A DNA stretch of 64,000 bases from Magicicada septendecula (Eukaryota; Arthropoda; Insecta; Hemiptera; Cicadidae): NCBI GenBank assembly GCA_034769895.1, contig CM068367.1:1317781046-1317845045 (forward strand), read 5' to 3'. The position numbers were made by a program, and so were the translations under genes. Shown piece by piece: positions 48,590 through 60,509 of this stretch; positions within the stretch are counted from its first letter, which is position 1, and every line of letters begins with the position of its first letter. Below the pieces are notes generated by a model. The model made no database searches, was not told where the DNA came from, and was given only the letters and a program-made list of their open reading frames with translations.

Positions 48590-49040
48590 CTCCTCCGGCC
48601 ACGTTACGAGCGCTGCGCGGGGAACGGCCGGTGATGGGGCTGCCACCTCGCTGCTTCCGACCTCGCAAGATTTTTTTAACGGTTTTGTCGCCTAGATGAG
48701 TTGGTCTAAGCTAGCCCCTGGAATGTCATCTACCCCGAACAAGATGATGAAATGGTAATTAGGATAGATAAGCATAGGTAGGGAATTGGGTAAGGAGACG
48801 GGTAGCTGCAAGACATATTTCGTCAGGCTCCTAAGTTGAGACCTGTCCGGTGAGGGAGGCCTTACCTGTAGCTACGCTACCGCTTGCGTAACCCACAACC
48901 TCAGCAGGACACGGAAACCTCCACTCCCTCACGGAAAGTGGTCTCCGTGAACACACGTCTCCTGTGAACACAGGGGAAAAGGTGATCCGATCAACCAGTG
49001 GGCAACGTACTGTAAGGTCCAAATCCTGAAAAAGAAGAAA
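48590..49040. repeat. GC-rich segment, probably a LINE end or UTR
   Basis: About 450 bp clearly richer in G and C than its surroundings, ending in an AAGAAGAAAAAG-like stretch. No domain is readable. The look is that of a LINE untranslated region, but this is inference. Confidence 0.35.
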
Positions 49041-49157
49041 AAGACTCGTATTTATGTGTAAAAACTTTTAAAAATTTAAAATTCTTAGAGTGTGAGAAAA
49101 ATCGACAGCATAGTGAGTAAGAGAGTGGCAGATAACGCAAGCAGAGCAATGGTCACA

Positions 49158-49345
49158 AAGGATAAGGTTAATAAATATGGTGTCACAAACTGTATAGATG
49201 GTTGGTTGCAAAACGAAATGAAACGATTACACATGCCCGGCGTAAACCTAAACAAAATGCTGAAGAAACCATTAATCTGTGTAAAGTGTCAACTGGTAGT
49301 TTTTGATCCGAGAGTAGTCTGTGGGTGTTTTCTCTGTTGTTGCGA
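49158..49345 (+). repeat. Dispersed repeat family B, copy 2
   Basis: Partner of 10468-10650; shares gaaaccattaatctgtgtaa and the peptide LKKPLICV..Q..V.DPRVV. Confidence 0.55.
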
Positions 49346-49449
49346 TGTACACAATATTTACAGCGTAGAAACCTATATTATGGAAATTCAATTGTTGTCT
49401 AGTTCAATAATAAGCAAAACAAATAGACAGATTTCGTGTTTCGTTTAAC

Positions 49450-49990
49450 TGAATGGTGTTTAATGTTTGCAAGAACCAAAGGTTTTCTGTCAAATGCGGT
49501 GCAGTAGATGGCTACTACGATTTAAAAATAAACGCTAAGATGAGATTTTTACGCTGCTACGTATTCTCGGTTCTCTTCTACGGTGTAGAATCTTGGATTT
49601 TGACTGAAGCCACAACTAAAAAATTGGAACCTTTCAAAATGTGGCTTTAAGGATACTGTGCATTTTATGGACAGCACATATAACTAATGTTGAAGTTATT
49701 AGCAAGACGAAGAAAGATAGGGAAGTTATTAACACAGTGAAGATAAGAAACCTTCTGTATCTGTAACATCTCATGAGAAATGAACAGAGATTTTACTTAT
49801 TGCAGTCCATACTACAAGCAAAAGTACTTGGAAAGAGAGGAGTTGGGCGACTGAGAATATCATGGCTGAGAAATTAAAGGACCTAGTTTGGCATCAATAC
49901 AACTGACTTATTCCGTGCAGTACAGAAAGCTAAAATAGTCTTGCAATATCCAACATCCGAAACGGATGGGAACTATCAAAAGAAGAAGAT
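49450..49990 (+). pseudogene. LINE fragment after the reverse transcriptase
   Basis: The translation reads MRFLRCYVFSVLFYGVESWI then LTEATTKKLEPFKMWL. This is the CYV.SVLLYG.E.WTLT...KLE.FEMW motif that directly follows the reverse transcriptase of a common arthropod LINE family. Further recognisable bits in other frames run to about 49970 and end with a GAAGAAG-like tail. Stops and frameshifts make it inactive. Confidence 0.8.
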
Positions 49991-49999
49991 GGCGCTAGG

Positions 50000-51055
50000 C
50001 AATGCAGCCAACAAGGAATCAAGGAATTTCCTCGAGCAGCTGCTACAGTCTTCAAAGAGAAGTCGTTGGCGAACATCTCTGAATTAGAATCTTAGTCTAA
50101 AATATACCAGCAAAATATTTAAGCAAATCGGTGCCTTCGTACCCGAACGTTCCAGTAAGATGAGGCCAGTTACCACACAACGAGAAAATAACTTCATTTG
50201 CTTCATGGAAATATTTTGAAACAGAGAAATTTCATGTCGATATTGGTATGACTCTCTCATATCTTACATTTTGGGGCATGTAAAAGAAAGCAATGTTTTG
50301 AGAAAACCTACTGGATGCATTGGTGAAATACGTGAAGAGGTGACATGCATAAAAGAAATTAAGCAACCTCTCGTCAGGGGCACGTTTGAGAATCTATGTA
50401 AGCGTTGCGTGTTTTGGAATTCGATCTTTTTCTTAAAAAAAATATGGAAATCAACTTCCACGTGTCGCTTCATTCATGTATTGTTTGTTTTATTTACGTA
50501 GAATAAAGCTTTGTTATAAAATATGTTTTGAGTACTGTTTGTTTTGGCGTATACTGTATTATACATAACTTTTTCTCAGCCTACCTCGTAAAGAGCAAAA
50601 AGTAAAAAGCAGTGCAAACAAGCTCTCGCCATTGTCACCAAGTAAACATCCACTAAACCATAATTCTGTCTTTCTTTTGTAGCCGGCGAGTACGATTATT
50701 TTAAGTTTTTTTTGTAGACTAAATTGTATGCGCTGTTTATTAACTGGAATGACACAGATCGAGAGGTCGCTCACATTTTTTGCACTACGATGAATTAGTC
50801 CGACGTTACGGTTTTTCTAAATTTTCACATCCTCGTTCACACTCCTGGATTCAATATCTCGCACCCGACTTTCTCCTGATTTCTCAAAATTGGTCCAGCG
50901 TATTGGGGTTACAAGGTAACAAATCAACGAACCAACATACTGCCCAAAGCGATACCGTCATATATTCGTCGTATATTCCAGCCACTTTTTTCTGGGTCTA
51001 TGCACACATCTGTGTCCTATAGGTTTGTAGTTCCAGACTTGTTTGGCCAATTGGG
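50000..51055. other. No gene recognised
   Basis: Short open frames only; the part near 50900-51055 may be the decayed end of the minus-strand LINE beginning at 51060. Confidence 0.45.
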
Positions 51056-51059
51056 TATC

Positions 51060-51960
51060 TGACATTCTTTCTAAGTGCTCTTTCTAAGGTTTGTAATTTT
51101 TTAATTCTTTATTCAAGTTAAAAAACTTGGAACGCTTCCCTTACGGCCTCATTCTTTGTACGGTCAAGTTTAGAACACCTATTAACTCCTCTTAAGAACG
51201 CCATTTCCGAGGCCTGTATTTTACTGTCTTGTTTTTTGGTTATTGTCTATAATCCACACCCATAGGACAGTACAGAGACTGCCATAACTTTGTAGAACTT
51301 TAATTTTGTATCTCGACGTACCATGTTTCTAAAAATACGGTTGATTGTTCCACAGATCGTCTGGAACTTACCTAACCTGACATCGATATAATAAATTCTT
51401 ATCATAGCCAATATTTGTCGCCTTCATGCTTTACGGCTAAGGCTAGTAACCTGTTCCAGTCTCAATGGAAGTCATCTAGCCATCACTTACGCCTGATATA
51501 TCATTTCTCAAATAATGAAAATGGCTCACCTGTACTAGAATTCGAATCATTAATCACTATATTTGTTCTTTTTGGTTCCTTGCCTTGAAACGCCATTACC
51601 TTTGTTTTTATAGTAGAGATTTTCATATTGTATTGCTTTCAAATCTGATGAAGCTTAAAAACAGAATTTTGCAAATCAGATTCTGTATTTTGAAGGACAA
51701 GCAAGTCGTCAGCAAACAGCAGCACATTCAAATATCTGTCTCGTGATATGAATACCAAGGTCCACTAGTTGTTTCCATTTCATTACCAGATCGTCAATAT
51801 AAATGTTAAAAAGAGTAGGTGATATACTGCACCCTTGTCTAACACCTTGATTGACGGATATTTTTTGAGATGTCCTACAATTATTTTTAACAACTATTTT
51901 TGTTCCTTTATATAGGCCTTGTATAGTTCCGTCTGCAGAAATTGTATTTCCAAGCAAATT
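51060..51960 (-). pseudogene. LINE reverse transcriptase remnant
   Basis: Minus strand. 51957-51709 reads KISVNQGVRQGCSISPTLFN then IYIDDLVMKW, the B-region of LINE reverse transcriptase (QG..LSP.LFN.YI.DL). The next part contains decayed catalytic-palm sequence, and 51290-51120 reads VMAVSVLSYGCGL, ITKKQDSKIQASEMAFLRGV and NRCSKLDRTKNEAVREAF, the typical stretch after the thumb. In-frame stops and a frameshift occur. 5'- and probably 3'-truncated. Confidence 0.82.
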
Positions 51961-52039
51961 TTATTTCAATGAGCTTTTTACAAAGAAAATACGTACATTC
52001 GTGGACTTGCTAAAATTGTTAAATTAGTCTAAGAAATTT

Positions 52040-52700
52040 TTCGGACAGTTGGAATTAATAAAATTGAAACATTAAGGGTTCGAAAATTTAAGTATCTAGG
52101 AGAGATAATTCAAGAGAATGGCTTGGAAAAATCTGCTATAGAAGAAAGGATTCATAAGATGGAAAGGGGATACGGTATAACTAAAGATATTTACAATAAA
52201 AAGTGCGTATCTAAAAATGCGAAAATAAGGCATTACAGTACAGTAGTGAAGCCAGAATGCCTATATGCAAGTGAATGTCTAACATTGAATTATAATTTAG
52301 ACAAACTAGAAATATTGGAAAGATGAATTACTAGGAAAATAGGCCCACTTCAGAAGGTTGGAAATTAAGAAGTAATGATGAAATATATCAAAGTATAGAA
52401 AATATAACAGAAACAATGAGAAAAAGAAGACTATAATTTTTGGACATTTATATAGGATGGACGACAATAGGTTGACAAAGCAAATCTTCAGATATCTGTG
52501 GGAGAAGAAGACAACATCAAGTTGAATTAAAGAAGTCCAAAACGATTTAGAAAAAAATAATATACAAGCAGAAGAAGCAATTGAAAGAGAAGTTTTTCGG
52601 GCAAAAGTGTTGAAAATGGAGGGAGTCCAGAGATAAAAACGCAGGTTCAAAGTGGACTGAAGACAGGAAGAAGAGACACAGTGAGAAGATGAATGAATAT
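52040..52700 (+). pseudogene. LINE fragment after the reverse transcriptase
   Basis: The translation reads VGINKIETLRVRKFKYLGEI then IQENGLEKSAIEERIHKMER, KNAKIRHYSTVVKPECLYAS and ECLTLNYNLDKLEILER. It is the FKYLG..I...G....EI..RI.K......L......S...K...Y..V..P..LY..E motif of LINEs, followed by a stop-ridden C-terminus. It lies head-to-head with the minus-strand LINE at 51060-51960, about 80 bp away, but belongs to a different family. Confidence 0.8.
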
Positions 52701-52849
52701 TTGAAAGAAAAGAACAAAGAGTAAGGAATTGAAATTGGCATGTGGTCCTTGAATGGCCGATACGAAAACAAAATTGAAACATCTTTTTCGGAAAACATGA
52801 TATAAAGAGTCAATAACAACTCACCTAGCCTCATATGGATGTTGTTAAA

Positions 52850-53560
52850 AAGTGAAATACAATAATAAGCCTCGAGAAACGCTTACATATTTTACTACGT
52901 TTATAATACGCGAGAGGTTTGTTTGAAATTGAAATACTGTGGGATTGTAGAAACACGCGGAACAAACCGCTGCTCGCTTATACTGATTGCTTTAGTATAA
53001 TGTCCGTGTACGTGTACGTGTACGTGTACGAACTGTGACTGGCTGTCATGCGGTAGAAATTGCATTCAGCTGCCGGAAGCAGACGTCAAGCTATGTCACG
53101 GCGGTATTATGTCAACAAGCCAGACAATAAGGACGCTATGCAGGCAGCACTTTATACGTTTTTTTTCTATTCTTGTTCACATTATGTTTGCTGCTTGTTA
53201 TGTGACTTTAAATTATTGTTACCCCTTGTTACATGAATCTAAATCGTATGCATGGATGTGTCTGTATGTATGAAAGAGGAACACACACACAGACAAAGAA
53301 AAAATGCAGTATATAATATTGAATTAATAACACAATAACAATGTTTTGCTGTTATCAAAACATCCATCGATTCATACAATTAATACGTAGTGAATTATTT
53401 ATGACTATGGAATACCAGTTTTTAATAACAAGTTTAATAAAACTTTACTTCCATATTCCGTAAGGAAATGGAAGTATGGTGATCGCGAAAAATATCGTGT
53501 TCGAGATAAGGGCTGATTCTGATTATACTACCCTCAACACATGAAGAAAAGTCATTTTCC
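52850..53560. other. No gene seen
   Basis: Contains a short GTGTAC array at 53005-53031. Otherwise nothing recognisable. Confidence 0.55.
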
Positions 53561-53563
53561 GAA

Positions 53564-53565
<2 letters not shown>

Positions 53566-53611
<46 letters not shown>
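53566..53611. repeat. TG microsatellite
   Basis: About 23 perfect units. Confidence 0.95.
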
Positions 53612-53612
<1 letters not shown>

Positions 53613-53734
53613 TGTGGTCTGTATGTAGAATTTTTTCTATGGCGAACGATAATTGCCGCAAATTCGATCAGAATCAAATAATTTTTTGCATATGTGCCAG
53701 AGTTGTAGAGGACTCAAGGTTGATTGATTTTGTT

Positions 53735-54600
53735 GAAGATCGGTTGAGTTGGAGGGGTAGTTTCCCGGCAGTGGTTTGTGTTTTAACAAGAATAAAGTAC
53801 TTAATTTTGATAAATATAGTAGCCTTAAAAGAGGAACATAATAATTCACTGTAAAATGGTAGATGAAATATCTATAAATGAAAAGTAAAGTATTTATAAA
53901 GGGAGACGGTAATTTTTGGAAAATTACCTTTCTGATGTCAAATAAACTACTTCATTTTGAAGGTTAAGATACCTTGGTAATTACATATAGTAAAACTATC
54001 ACTCAATAAAAGTGTAAATATAAAAAAAGGGGTTGTTAGGTTAAGGGGAAGGGTAGTTTACCTGCATTGTTTTGTGTTTTAACAAGAGAAAAGTACTTAA
54101 TTTTGATAAATAAGTGCCCCAAAAATAAAGTCATATTAATCCACTGTAAAATGGTAAATGAGATATCTATAAATGGAGAGGGTAGTTGAAGGAAGGGGTG
54201 ATTTTTCGAAAATTACTTTGCTGATATCTTTTTTGCTGATTCTTATTTTATATTGTTCAAAGGATACTCACTTTCATCAATTTGACAAGCTTGGCAATTT
54301 CTGTTCTAACTTGGTAAAAAATTACATTTATTTTTAACTTTTTGGAATAAGATACCTGGCAATTACATGTGATTAAATTATTACTCTATGAATGTGTAAA
54401 TATCATTAATGGTGGGGATCGGTTGAGAAGGAGGGATGATTATCTTCGTAGTTCAGTTTCTATATAAGAATAAAGTACCTAATTTTTATAGATAAAGTGA
54501 CTCAAAAATAACATTACATTAAACGACTACCTCATAATAACAAAAAATATCTATAAATAGTGAAAATAGTTTGAGGGTTGGTGATATTTTTTTTTAGAAA
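53735..54600 (+). repeat. Diverged long-period tandem repeat, three units
   Basis: Three units share, in order, a start like ggttga..tggaggggtag, then tgttttaacaaga, aaagtac.taattttgataaa, actgtaaaatggtaaatga, atatctataaat and gggtgatttttcgaaaatta. Unit starts are near 53740, 54035 and 54418, a spacing of about 295 and 383 bp. No open frame is conserved. Family unknown. Confidence 0.75.
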
Positions 54601-54614
54601 TTATGGAACCGAAT

Positions 54615-54942
54615 TCAAGTAAATAATTTTAAATATAAACAGTAGAACATGGAAGTCATGTATGGTTCTCCATACAGATTTTTTACTTTTGCTTGAGCTA
54701 GGTTTTGCGTATATAAAAAAAATCTCTTCAGTTTGTTTTTTATAAGCACGGATACTCCTCTCTTTGCTCTCTGATCCTTAGGTACGCCACTGTAGAAATG
54801 TACATAGGGACCATAAGCTTCTACACCATTCTCTTTTTTTGTTTCTGACAATACAACTATATCGAGGTTTCTACTTTCAAAATTGTTACTAATGTCCCTA
54901 ATTTTTTCCTTAAACCTTGTATATTCCATACTACGATTCTCA
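54615..54942 (-). pseudogene. LINE endonuclease N-terminal fragment
   Basis: The minus strand starts with MRIVVWNIQGL (from 54942), a typical LINE AP-endonuclease start with the catalytic Asn in WN. After a frameshift near 54915 it continues FKEKIRDISNNFESRNLDIV, VLSETKKENGVEAYGPYVHF then YSGVPKDQRAKRGVSVLI. The Glu of SETK is the metal-binding residue. The rest of the element is missing beyond about 54680. Confidence 0.85.
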
Positions 54943-55269
54943 TAGTCCGTTTACGTAGCTTTTGTCGTTTACCTTTATTGAATCCATCCGGCTGTAATCT
55001 ATTTGGTTTTTTAACATTTCCTTTTCCAATAGATGGGGAGTTGGCTTATTGCATTAACTCTCAACCTGGACGACCAGGCAATTTTTAATCAAGGTTTATT
55101 TCCTTTAGCCTTTGATAAACCAATATCCAACTATAAGACAGCATCTGCTAGTTTTGGTCCGCTCCGGGTATTTTATTTCCCCGGTACACACCATATCTGG
55201 TGAGCAATCCCCTATCCGCCACATGAGAAGGCGCCCGATGGAAGACTAGCAACTTCAAACGGAAGTTTT

Positions 55270-55695
55270 AAAAAACTCGTTTTCAAGAACAAAATTAATG
55301 ACAGCAGATATGGACTTTAGGGGATTTACGTCAAGAGGATCCAGACATAAGAAAGTTAGAAATGAAGTTATTAAGGACAGAATGAATGTGAAAGATTCTT
55401 TTGTTGATTTTATTTAAACAAAAAAATTACAATGGTATGGAAACACAAAAAAAAAATGGCACAGGAAAGGTTGGCAAGGAGAGTTATGGAATGGACCTCA
55501 CCAGGTAAAAGAAAAAGAGAAAGATCACTTATCACCTGGATAGAAGAAATTCAGACTGTACTGAGGGAAAGAGAAATTGAAGATATTTGGATAGACAAGC
55601 ACCAGCGAAATTCAATCAATTCTGTAATCTTTGGTTCCGAAAAAGGTGTAAAGATTGTACAGCCGGAATAATAATAAATAATAATAACGAAGAAA
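55270..55695 (+). pseudogene. LINE C-terminal fragment
   Basis: The translation reads MVWKHKKKMAQERLARRVME then WTSPGKRKRERSLITWIEEI and QTVLREREIEDIWIDKHQR. It matches the W.GHV.RM...R..R.V.EW.P.GKRKRGRP...W...I...M.ER...E..W.D...W end of a LINE, with the GRP box changed to ERS. It ends with an AATAATAAT tail (about 55664-55690). It lies close to the oppositely oriented endonuclease fragment at 54615-54942. Confidence 0.75.
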
Positions 55696-55699
55696 ACAA

Positions 55700-56870
55700 G
55701 TGTTTAAAGATAAATACAATTTACTTAATTCATTCAGGTATTACTAACCAACCTACCCGAAACGGCTGCTGTTCTCGCGATTCAATATCTCTGTTGATTA
55801 TATGAGGGTAAGGCAAAGTTATCAGTGCCATTTAGTATCCACCGCACCACATTCAGGCGACATTAAAAGCACACATTAAACATTGTTTAGAAGCTGCGAT
55901 ACATTGTTTTTCAGTGTTGCATTGAAGTGCGTTTAACGTAGGCTTACACAATATTTTATGAATTGCGATAAGAGTGAACCGTTTAGTCTTGCTGTTCACA
56001 ACGAAAACGCATTATACATTTATGAAACATAATATATTTACTGTACACAATGTTTAAACATATACATGTATGTACACATCTATTGTAATATGTATTACTC
56101 ATTATATGCCTTCGAAACCTTCTCAGCTGAACCTCTTCATAAATTTCATATATTTTGTGAAATCATAAAAACAATAGCAAATAGTTTATACTGTTGTATA
56201 TACATACTGTCGTATGTAAGAATAAAATTATTTTGTCTAATGCACGTTTAACAGAATTACAAAACGTTCCATGTATCGTTGAAAGCAGAAAGTATCAACT
56301 GTATCAACTCTGCCTGTTATTATACTGTTGCATAATTACATATACGCGCGCGCCTGTATGCGTGTGTACATAAATATTGTGCTGTGGTTATTTACAGGTA
56401 TGGTAATTAAGATATGTAATTACCGTTATTATGTTTTTTGTTTATCAGCACTTGAAAAGAAACTCTACTTCAGGGTTAATGATTATTAAGCTGTTTGATC
56501 TTATTTACGATTATATACGATATCTTCTTTTCTTTAAACCAAACCAAATAAAGTTAGTATATAATATTTTGATAAATAACAATGTAACAAATAGCTACCA
56601 TACAAGTGTAACTAGACTGATTCTGAATTCTTCCAGCTGCCACGGGTTCACTTCTGGTTGATGTTTATTATTTTCAAAGCAATATCAGGCTTAGCGATCG
56701 GTTCCTCCACGCGAATTTCTTGTTGGTTTTACTGCTGAATGTTGTTGTCTTCGACGACTGCAAAACAGATATTTCTTCGGAATATTGGATTATATTTTAT
56801 GGCCACTCAAACTATTATTCAGTACAGGATTTCTCTTTTAGGTCGGCGTTCTTTTAAAGATATGTTTGGA
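55700..56870. other. No gene seen
   Basis: AT-rich; nothing recognisable. Confidence 0.55.
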
Positions 56871-56879
56871 CTTCTCGAA

Positions 56880-57685
56880 ATATTATTTATTTATTGATTT
56901 GTATTTTATTTTATTAAATCCAATATTAATGTTAAATCTCTTCTCCTGATTGTTTATTTTTATTAAATTGCTAATCAAAAACTCTGGTATAACAAATTAA
57001 ATTCTTTTACTGTTTCTTCGTTAACATATAACATTACACTTTGTGATGTACAAAATCAGACTTATTTAAATGGTTCCAAATATTAATTTACATATCACTC
57101 TCTTAGACTCTTCATGTTATCCTTATTGAATATAATTTTAGACTCCTGATGTTACTTTTCTTAGATACAAATTTAGACTAATACATTTCCTTTCATTTCT
57201 ATAAAATCCAATCTCTAACAATTTACCAATTTGCCACATTGATAATTCTCTACCTTCATTACATCTTTTTACCATATATCTCTTAAAAACATATATAACT
57301 TTTCTACTTCTTATTAAATATATTTATTTTATTTCTAATATTCTTAATTCTAGTTTGTATTTATTATACTGTAATTTTCTTACTATTTCCTCTTATTATA
57401 ATATTCATTTCAAATTTCATATATTCTTTTCATAACATATATCTTTACACTGTTTTATCTCATATAGGAATCTACCTCTATGTTGATGGGTGAGTCGATA
57501 CAATGTTTTTGTTTAAATTTTAAAACATATGTTCCAATTCTATTAAATTTATATCTTTTTTCTTTTAAAATTTATTATTTTCCTCTTATGTACTGTGTTG
57601 CATTTTAACAGCAGTACAATATACATAAATATATACATAAGATATATGTATTGCAAGGTAACAGGTTCGAGCCCAGACCAGACTT
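56880..57685 (-). other. AT-rich block, A-rich on the minus strand
   Basis: Downstream (minus strand) of the LTR at 57690-58443. A-rich and C-poor on the minus strand, like 4930-6400 and 29760-31600 on the plus strand. Possibly retroelement leader sequence. Confidence 0.4.
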
Positions 57686-57689
57686 GCAG

Positions 57690-58443
57690 AAAACAATGCA
57701 CAATTAGTGAAAATTTAATACATTTATTGTTCTTTCTTGTACACTTAGTATTAAAATGTTCTTTAAACGTTTTATATACAATTAACTTGTTGTCAAAAAT
57801 TTTTGCTTGACATGTCTTTTGACGAATGCTTTCTTGCTTTACACAAATTTATGAATTTATTTAAATGCTCAAAAGTCTTCTTTTGTTAACAAAATTATTT
57901 CAAAATTAATGTTCTTTAATGTGCTCTCTAAAATTTTACAATTTGAGAATGATTTAATTTTTGCTTCCCTGTTTGGTCGTCCTCTCAGTCCTCCCGGTCG
58001 ACGATCTCGATCCGGCCTCCAGCGATCCGTCGTCTCGGTCCACGTTCCAGCAACCGCCTCCAGGTAGTGCCTCCTTAAGGTCTCCGTATTCCAGTCGCTA
58101 CGATCAGCAAACGATGTCCAGGAGCGGTAGTTGAATATCTCAGACTCCGTGCTAGTTTCCCTTTGACAATCGCCGCTCACTCGACCCTACTGACCCAAGG
58201 ACGTCTGGAATTAGCGTCGTCTGGAATCGCTTCCCACTGCGACCACCTTCGTTGACGAACTTTCAGAGAGACTTCAGAGAGTTATCACAGACTTTCAGAG
58301 AGAGTTTCGAGAAAACTGCCTCCTCCTTTTATATTGCAGCCGAATGTAAAGCACTGCGTTGCTGAGTGACGTCACCGCCGCTATGCGCGTAGGCGTCGTT
58401 CGATTACTTCAATGTATTTAGTATCGGCCACGTGTTTCCAACA
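57690..58443 (-). mobile_element. LTR fossil with TATA box, minus strand
   Basis: Read on the minus strand it begins TGTTGGAAACACGTGG (58443), has a TATA box (TATAAAA, 58333-58327), then GC-richer sequence, an AATAAA near 57728, and ends in ...TTTTCTGCA. Right after it comes TGGTCTGGGCTCGAACC (about 57684-57668), which begins with TGG and contains the complement of a tRNA T-loop: a clear primer-binding-site-like motif. About 750 bp long. No capsid or polymerase follows; it is a solo or truncated copy. Confidence 0.6.
58327..58333 (-). promoter_or_regulatory. TATA box of LTR
   Basis: TATAAAA on the minus strand, about 34 bp downstream of a perfect CRE palindrome TGACGTCA (58367-58374). A second TGACGTCA lies at 58513-58520, outside the LTR start. 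Confidence 0.5.
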
Positions 58444-58869
58444 TCCTCTGTTCGAACTTCGTACTGTATTTCTTATCTGTGTGTTGTAACCACCGCATTG
58501 CGGCACGCGAGGTGACGTCACTTTGCTTATCAAGCGCCGCCGGCAGTCAGATGGGCTCACGGTGGTCGAGTTTAGTTCAGTTACTTCAGAAACTCCGAGC
58601 TGTGCTCTCGTTAAAATTACTAATCCAGACGCGGCTTTGGATCATTAGTCAATTATTTTTCATGTGCAACTTGCACTAATTTATTCAGATGACCTTCGTC
58701 TATCTATTTGTGAGTTTGACGTTTATTAAACTCAATTACCGGGCGTTATGCCAGAAAATATCCGCACGTGTCGGCAATAGCATCGAAAACTTAAGATTTT
58801 CAATAAATGAACATTATACAACTTCAATACAGTCCATTTCATTATATTTCAAAACCAGCCCTTTCCATT

Positions 58870-60509
58870 TAGCGTCTTTGGAACAACTCTAGAAACTTCA
58901 AGAGCTTCCAGTAAGCAACATTTTTGTCCTTCGGTAAATTTAAAGAGGCGAGATCGAACGATTCCGCCGGTAAATTATTAGTTATACTGGGAAGTACGGC
59001 GCAATGCACGTTTAACGTAAAAGGTTTATAGCGAGAATATACCCTTACTCTTGTACTGAAGTCAGCCTGGGACAGTGAGTTGTTTATACCCGTTATGGGC
59101 AATTGCGATTTAACCAATTGAAGGCCCATTCGACGAGCGAAATCCATTGTGCAGAAGTTCGCTTGCGAGCCGGAATCCAATAAAATTCTAACTGCGAACT
59201 TTCTACCGGCCTGATTAGTTGTCATACAGACAGCGGTAGATAACAATATTGACTCATTCGTTTGCAATTTTTAGTGCACATTGGTTATTGATGGAAGATC
59301 CGTCTTTGTTAGGCAAGTGAATCATGGTGTGATGACGCTTTGCACACCTTTTACAAGAAAATTTTGATGGGCATTGAGAACTTTCGTGACCCGGACGATG
59401 ACAATTTAAACAAAGTTTGTTTTTTATTATGATGTTTTTTCTTTCAGGGATAGTAAGCGATGTAAACTGTAAGCAACCAATAATTCTATGTTTCCCGTTA
59501 CATAGTTTACATAAATTATTTCCGACATGAGAATGGAATGCCCCCCTAGGAGCGCTTATCGGTTTAACTGCCTTGCGATAAGGAGTCTCATCACTGCCAT
59601 TTAACTTGCTCGTTGAAGTAGTTGCGTTATCAAGATTTTGTAGTAATTGTCTGCGTGTGTTTAGGAATTTTATAAGATTATTGAAATCAGGGAATTTATG
59701 TTCTGACAAGCTCTCTTTCCACAACCGGAAAGTGTAATTATCAAGTTTTTTAGCTAAATAATGAATAACAATGATTTCGGATGTGTTTACTGGCAAGTTG
59801 AGGTTATTTAATGCATTGATATTGGCTGTTATTTCATCAATGAATCTGGATACGCTAACTTGGGATTCTTGTTGAATCGATTGTACGGCCAGGACATTCC
59901 CGACATTATGTGCGGAGACAATTAGCTTACTGTCATATCTATTTTTCAGCAGATCGATAGCCACCGCGTAATTCTCATGAGTGATTGGCAGTGACTTTAT
60001 TACATTAAGCGCCTCGCCAGATAATGACGAGTGCAAATAGTGTAGTTTTTGTATGTCCGTCAGGTCGGTTCTGACGTGTATTAGTTCAAGAAAGATATGA
60101 TAATAATGCTGCCACTCAATAATGCTTCCCGCAAACCGAGGTAATTTGATCGGTTCCAACTGAATGGGGGGGGGGGGGGTTTGAGATGCTTACTTTCAGC
60201 ATTAATTAAGGGTTTTTGGTTCATATGCTCTGCTTGCTCCAGCAAGTGTTGCAACTTACACTCTATGTTACAAAGATCGTCTTCAGTTTGTACCCTATCA
60301 CTCGCTAATGCAAAGTCCGCTTCCTCGGATTCGATTTGAGATTGTATTTCATCGTATTTGGTGGATAATTCCATCAAATGCCGAAGTTTTATTTTCAGCG
60401 CATGATGATCGCTGGTTTCCAAATCGAAATTGTCCGCGAAGGTGTTTACGCGGGATATCGAAGCTTTAATGGTGCCTCGTTTTTTTATTAAAGCTTTTAC
60501 ATCCGCCAT
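58870..60509 (-). pseudogene. BEL/Pao fossil: gag-like and protease part
   Basis: Order on the minus strand: a helical N-terminal gag segment (starting MADVKALIKKRGTIKASISR), a capsid-like middle (IKLPRFAGSIIEWQHYYHIF, the usual LP.F.G...W..F), two zinc-knuckle-like Cys/His motifs (CLNCHRPGHESSQC and CKRCAKRHHTMIH), then an aspartic protease with the catalytic LLDSGSQANF. A run of G interrupts the gag region. Fossil; not functional. Confidence 0.8.

Noticed and set aside
52306-52834. Phe/Ser-rich minus-strand frames
   Set aside because: Antisense of an A-rich LINE fragment on the plus strand.
57660-57690. tRNA-like sequence (ggttcgagccc) on the plus strand
   Set aside because: No A box or cloverleaf upstream; better explained as the complement of a primer-binding site next to the LTR.
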